A DNA stretch of 64,000 bases from Hypomyces perniciosus (Eukaryota; Ascomycota; Sordariomycetes; Hypocreales; Hypocreaceae). Location: assembly GCA_008477525.1 (NCBI GenBank), contig SPDT01000004.1, positions 4,526,001-4,590,000 on the forward strand, in the 5' to 3' direction. The translations under genes were made by a program, and so were the position numbers. The notes beneath the pieces were generated by a model, which searched no databases, was not told where the DNA came from, and saw only the letters and a list, made by a program, of their open reading frames with translations. Numbering within the stretch: the first letter of the stretch is position 1; every line of letters begins with the position of its first letter. Positions 58,545 to 64,000 of this stretch are shown piece by piece.

Positions 58545-58820
58545 TGTTAGGTTAAGTAGGCCGGGGCCCTACTGCTTATTAGCGCTAGGGAGCTCTTATT
58601 TGCTATATAAGCAGATACAAGCTGATATATATATTGCATAAGCGATGTGTTAAACTATATAGGCGCTGTAAGCGCCTGTATACAGCTTCTTCTTTATATT
58701 AGCTATATATATATATAGTGAGGCCACTACGGCATATTCTCTTTTATAAAATCAAGCTTCATTTCCTATCTCTCTATACTCTATATAGCTATACCGCGCT
58801 CTATTACAGTTATAAGCCTA
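58545..58820 (+). repeat. CopC2 5' LTR
   Basis: About 276 bp, starting TGTTAGG and ending near TATAAGCCTA. It differs from the CopC1 LTR mainly by transitions plus a short indel near 58665. Confidence 0.8.
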
Positions 58821-61800
58821 AGTAATAACTATTAAAGTTACTAAAAACTTTTACTTTAATATTATATTTCTCTTTATACCCTTTACCCTTGCCTTTAAGC
58901 TGCTAAAGCTATTTTTCATAATAAATAGTATAAAGGATATTGCTTTTATAAAGCTAGAATTAATAGTTTAGTAGATTAAGTAGATTACTATTTTAACTAA
59001 TTATATAATTACTGCTAGGGTCTGGAATAGGATTAATTTTAATCTCTTTAATTAGCTAAATAATTATTTCTTTACTATTAAGCTATTTACTTTAATAAAA
59101 GTAAGGGAGTATATAGTATAAGAGTTTAGTCTTAATGCCTTTATAGTAAATATTTCTGTTTGCTATAATAGTATACTTTAGGAGCACTAGTGATATTACT
59201 TTAAATAAAGAGAAGAGGAAGGTAAGTAATATAATTTTAAATTAGATTTAAAAGATAATTAACTTTAGCATCTATACTTTAATTTTAATAGACTTTAAAG
59301 CCGCGGCCTTAGCCTTTACTATTACTAGAGTAGCCTATAATAATAATAGGGACTTTAATACTAAATTTACTATTCGCTAAATCATTAAAAAGCTTAAAGA
59401 CTAACTAGCTTTTTGTAAGGATATAATATATAAGGAAATATACTTATCCTATTAATATATACTGCATAAAGTAAAGTATAGGAATATTAAGCTAAAAGTA
59501 TAGTATACCTACTAGGCGTGTATTTATATAAGTGCAGTAAAGTATAAGCTTTTAAAGGTTATAGGAATAGCTTTTTAAATAGCTTTCTTTAAACCTATTA
59601 AAGTATACTTTACCTTAAGTTTCGCTGCCTACTATTTATACTATATAAACGGCCTAATTGAAAACAGTAAAATAAATAAAATCTTCTCCTTTAATTAGCT
59701 TAAATAGCTTTTTTTAAATACTTTAAAGAATACAGAGAACTATATTTATAGCTTTTATGCAACACTTAGTAACTGCTCCGATAATATATTAGGCAGTAGC
59801 AATATATACTTAAAGCCTCTTATTAGTAAAGAGTACCTTTATAGACCTAAAAGGCACACTTAGCCCCTAAATAACTGTGGCAAAGTATACGCTGCGCTCG
59901 CTAAAAGGCCTAATAAGAAAGGGAAATATGCTCTTATACTTAAGCAGGCTGCAGAGATTCGCGCGCGCCTGCAAGAAGATAAATAGCAGGTTACCTGCGA
60001 GAAGCTTAGTAAAAGGGGTATTAACCTTACTGCCTTAATATAAGGAAAAACAGCCTTAACTGTTATAGCTGCTTTAATCTCCCTAGACCTAATCGATAAA
60101 GAAGATATAAGCCTTATAGTATATTTAATAAGCATATCAATATATACTAATATATAGGATATACTTTACTGCCTCTTTTAAAGTACCCTCTTTAATATAT
60201 ATAATGCTATTTATTTTATAAATAGCAGGAATTACCTTATTCCTAGCTCCTTTATCCTAAGTATAGAAGAGGATTATATTAAAGTAGGAGGAGCTAGCTA
60301 TTTAATAATTAAAAGAGGTTATTATTTGCTAAAGGATACTCTCTATAATCTATATTAAAAGATAACGCGCTTTATTAAGCTTTTAGATATAGCTGTAGTT
60401 AAAGGATTTTATATTAATATTATATTTTCGTTAAAGCTTTAGAAAGCAGGGATTTGGCTAATAGGGTGCGATAATACGCTTTACACTAGCACGGCCAATT
60501 TAAATACTATTATAGGGAAAGTAAAGTATAGGTATAATCTTTTATTTCTTTAATATAAGCCTTTATTGCTTTATATTGCCCCTATCCTTAAATATACTAT
60601 ACTAAGCAGCTTAACAGCTTTTTTTATTCTTTTTAATGCAGACTACAGTATTTATATAGTATTAAAAAGCAGGAGAAAACTAATATATAATCCCTTAATA
60701 CTATAATATAACTTTAAATAGCTCTGGCATCTATAATTAGGATATCTAGGCCCAGAAGCGCTTAAAGCGCTTATAAATAATGCGAGGAATATATATATTA
60801 AGGGAACTACGCGTATAGAATATAAGGCTTATACTTTTATGCATACGAAATAGGTTATCTTTTACAGACCATTTAATAGACAAGCACTAAAACTATTTTT
60901 AGAGTATATTAGGATCTTTAAAATTATCTTAAAGGCTATAATAGGGATAATTAGCTTTTAATGCTTAAGGAAGAATACACTATATAGCTATATATACGCC
61001 TTTTATTAAATAAAGAACAGGAAACTGTTTTTAGTGCTTGTTTTAACTTTATAAGTATAGTAAAAACGCAATATAATATCTCTATATACTTCTTTAAGCA
61101 AGATAATAAAAAAGCTGTAATCGCGGTTAGGAGCTTATTATACTTTTAGATTTAGGCTAATATAGAGGGTATTATCTTAAAGCTTACCTTTTCCTATATA
61201 TATAAGCCGAATAGTGTTTTGGAATAAGCAGGTTAAGAAGTTATAAATAAGTTAATTAAAATGCTAGAAGCTGTAGGTCTCTTAACCGACTTATAGCCTA
61301 AAAGCGCAAGAGCTGCAGCGTATATTATCAATATAAGTCCTATACACAGCCTTAATATAATATTACTTATCAATAAATTAAAGTAATAGTTCCGCGACTT
61401 TACGCCTTTTCTAACAAAGGAACCTTCCGCGGACCTATAGCTAGATTAGAGCGGGCTCTATATATACAGCTGCCGCGCCTATATATTAAATAGAGACTGT
61501 AAGGCTGGCCGGAAAAAGAGAGAATTTAAAATTAAGCTTAAAGGGCTAATTGGATATCTTATTAGCTATACTGTAAATAATATATATTATATTTAATTAC
61601 CCTGCCTAGTGAAAGTAATTATTATAAAGAATATATAGTTTAATAAAACTAGTTTCTTTAATAGTAATAAAGAGATCGCGAATAAGCTGTCTATAGCTAA
61701 GTTAAATAAGCTATTTAATAAAGTTAAAAAAAATAAGCTGGAATTTAAACTTTTCCTTATATATATTCCTGCAGTAAAGAATACCTTTATAGGTAATATA

Positions 61801-64000
61801 GAAAAAGAGAGTATACCTTTAAAGGTAGTAGAGGTATAGAGCGTTAGAAATAGCTTAATAAACGCTTTAAGTAAACTATTAGTGCACTTAAAAGGACCTT
61901 TTAGTCTTTAAATATTAAAGGCTACCTTAAAATAGTTAATCTCTATAGATAATATTAGCGCGTTAATAGGAACCTTAGGCAATGCTTTATTAAGCGACCT
62001 ATCCCCTTTTATAGAGTGGGATATAGCGGAAAAACAGCCTTATATATTAGGGGTATATAACCTAATAAAAGAGGATAGTCTATTAAAGCTAGAAGCAGAC
62101 TAGTATATAAAAGACTTACCTACTTCTATAAAAGAAAAGTAAACCTTTAAAGAAATGCTAGCTAATAATCCTTTAAACAGCAGAGCAGTAGTTAATATTT
62201 ATAAGAGCTTAAAACTTTAAAGGAAGTAATTTATAAAAAAGGTTAATAAATATCTTTTAATATATAGGATTAAAACGCGCACCCTAAGTACTGCTTTTAA
62301 GGATAATAAGCCTAGTATATATTTAATAATTACTAGGCTTTTTAGTTTAATGCTATATAGACTGCTGCTTAATTAATAAAAGCTAATAAATAATAAATTA
62401 AAAAGCGCGGAAATAGTATTTACTATTCTTAATATAGTAATAGACTATAAATCTTTTTCCCAGAAAAGTATAGCTTTTAATAAATTAACTGTTTATTAAA
62501 AGGATTTAGTGAAACTGCTAAAAGACTAAAAAAAGCTTATAAAACACCTACTTAAAGATAGGTTTAAGTAAATTGCATGTAATAAAATTAACTCTTTGCG
62601 CGTAAAAGGGACCTAGTAAGAGATACTATACTTAAAGGCGATAATAAAGCTACTATTAGTGTATTAGGTTTTTATTTATAAATTTAACTAAAATGGAAAT
62701 CTAAAACGCTATAAAGCTTATCTTATAGTTTGCAGGGATTTATAAAAGCGCTTTACTATGAAGAATATATATACAGTTATATTAGTAGCGCGTTTTTTCT
62801 ATATACTTATTGCTTTTACAGTAAGATTTAACTTTAAGTTAAAGCAGTATAATATTAAAAATGCTTTTTTTAATGCTTTAAAGGATAAGAACTTGAAACT
62901 AGTTATATATAAGCTCTTTAAAGGTTTTAAGCAGTTAAATATCTGTCTAAAGCTCGCGAAAGCCTTATATAGCTTAAAGGATTTATTAAAGCTGTAGTTT
63001 AATAAACTATCTTTAACCTTGAGGCAATAAAGGTTAATCTTAAGCTTTAAAAAGCCTTATCTCTTTTATAATAAAGCTTAAAAAATCTTTATTATATTCT
63101 ATATAAATAATATTTTAATTATATATTATTATAATAATAAAGCTTTTTATATTAAGCTATTAAATACTTTAAAAGTGAAATATAAGCTTTATAGTAAAGG
63201 AGACGCGTAATAGTTTTTAAGGATTAAGATTACCTATAACTATATAGAGTATAGGATATACTTTTCTTATAAGACTTATTTTAAGAAAATTGCGAAACGA
63301 TTTGGGCTTAATAAAGGAATATAGCTTTTTATAATTCCAATACCTATTATAGAGCTTTAAAAGAGTATATCGCAAGCTTTAAAAGTAACTATTAAGATAT
63401 ATTAAGAAAAAGTAGGATTAATGCTCTATACAGCTATTATAATAAAGCCTAATATAGCTTATAGCGCCTTGGCTTTATTACAGTTTCTAATTAACCCTAG
63501 TAAAGAGCACCTTAAAGCAGTTAACCAGCTAATCTACTATCTATATATATAGCGTTTCCTAGCTTTTTAATATAAAGGGCAAAGAGAAATATAGGTTTTA
63601 ACTGCTTTAAGCAATACTTCTTTTACTAATAATATAGATACTTGGAGATTGTTTTAAGGGTATTTTATTATACTTTTCTTAGGCCCTATCTTATAGAATA
63701 CAATATACTAAAGCACTATTAGTATATCTATAATAAAAGCTAAGCTGCTTGCCTTTATTTAAATAATAAAAGAGGCTATAGGTTTATATTACTTTTTTTT
63801 AAAAATAAAATTTAAGCTTAGCGCTAATTAGAATATTAATTATAATAATTAACTAACTATATATCTTATAATTAAAGAGAGTATAGATATTAGCACTTGC
63901 TTATATTATATTAATATATAAAATATATAGCTTTAGTAGGAATACTAAAAAGGATTATTTATAGTTTTTTATCTTTTTATTAACTTTATACCTATTAATA
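58545..64000 (+). mobile_element. Ty1/copia CopC2, extends past the window (RIP-inactivated)
   Basis: The LTR runs from 58545 (TGTTAGGTTAAGTAGGCC) to about 58820. Gag, integrase and reverse transcriptase follow on the plus strand. The fragment at 62758-62997 is a genuine reverse-transcriptase relic: FKLKQYNIKNAFFNALKDKN, KLFKGFKQLN, then CLKLAKALYSLKDL, matching copia DVKxAFLNG...GF...CKLxKALYGLK. The YVDD block reads FIIFYINNILIIY (63080-63120). The RNase H end is reached at about 63840-64000, so the 3' LTR should lie just outside. It is the least decayed CopC copy and serves as the empty-site reference for insertions in CopC0. Stops remain frequent. Confidence 0.85.

Noticed and set aside
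59860..60135. Minus-strand 91-codon frame
   Set aside because: Antisense to the CopC2 gag; no motif.
3600..64000. Centromere
   Set aside because: AT-rich nested retrotransposons would fit a regional centromere, but nothing in the sequence separates that from other RIP-mutated heterochromatin; it needs CENP-A data.
1..64000. CRISPR arrays, rRNA genes, prokaryote-type defence systems or a giant Starship-type element
   Set aside because: No regularly spaced repeats, no rRNA similarity, no operon structure and no tyrosine-recombinase captain gene were seen.

Overview
The window looks like a chromosome segment of a filamentous ascomycete (Pezizomycotina). The gene-bearing parts show a Zn2Cys6-type regulator, a NACHT-WD40 fragment, a fungal kinase-like protein, and a glycosyltransferase gene with two ~53-nt introns that have GTRNGT-like donors and RCTRAY branch points. 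The rest is extremely AT- and TpA-rich. Paired repeats there differ almost only by C-to-T and G-to-A changes, and former Trp/Gln codons have become TAG/TAA. This is the signature of repeat-induced point mutation (RIP) or a similar cytosine-deamination process. The species cannot be named from sequence alone.

Layout. Bases 1-6850 are a GC-normal island holding decayed or marginal genes: an NLR (NACHT-WD40) remnant at 913-1271, a Zn2Cys6-type transcription-factor pseudogene at 1513-3539 (minus), an intact kinase-like ORF at 4894-5778 (minus), an inverted pair of solo-LTR-like repeats (522-800 and 4307-4590), and a 915-bp TIR element with a TA duplication (5935-6849). Bases 6851-30400 are a RIP-mutated transposon mosaic with three complete LTR retrotransposons that I could bound by exact 5-bp target-site duplications: Gy1-a (7441-14137), Gy2 (14681-20098) and Gy3 (20555-27632). 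Bases 30430-33560 are a second GC-normal island. It carries a remnant of a Tad-like non-LTR retrotransposon ORF1 (about 30680-31104) and an apparently intact 292-aa GT8 (glycogenin-like) glycosyltransferase on the minus strand, whose three exons I rebuilt. Bases 33612-64000 are a second transposon mosaic. It contains a four-layer nest (CopD > Gy1-b 36204-49712 > Gy1-c 39931-46757 > a young solo LTR 45176-45347), three Ty1/copia copies of one family (CopC0, C1, C2), and two copies of a ~505-bp miniature LTR element with 79-bp terminal repeats and a tRNA-Leu(UAA)-like segment.

The genes do not form a pathway. The window is best read as a gene-poor, RIP-silenced heterochromatic block with two islands of coding sequence. 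The transposons have a readable order of insertion. Gy1 encodes a C-terminal chromodomain (chromovirus), which fits its accumulation in heterochromatin. All retrotransposon proteins here are destroyed by stop codons; no autonomous element is intact. I see no CRISPR array, rRNA gene, functional tRNA gene, replication origin or prokaryote-type operon.
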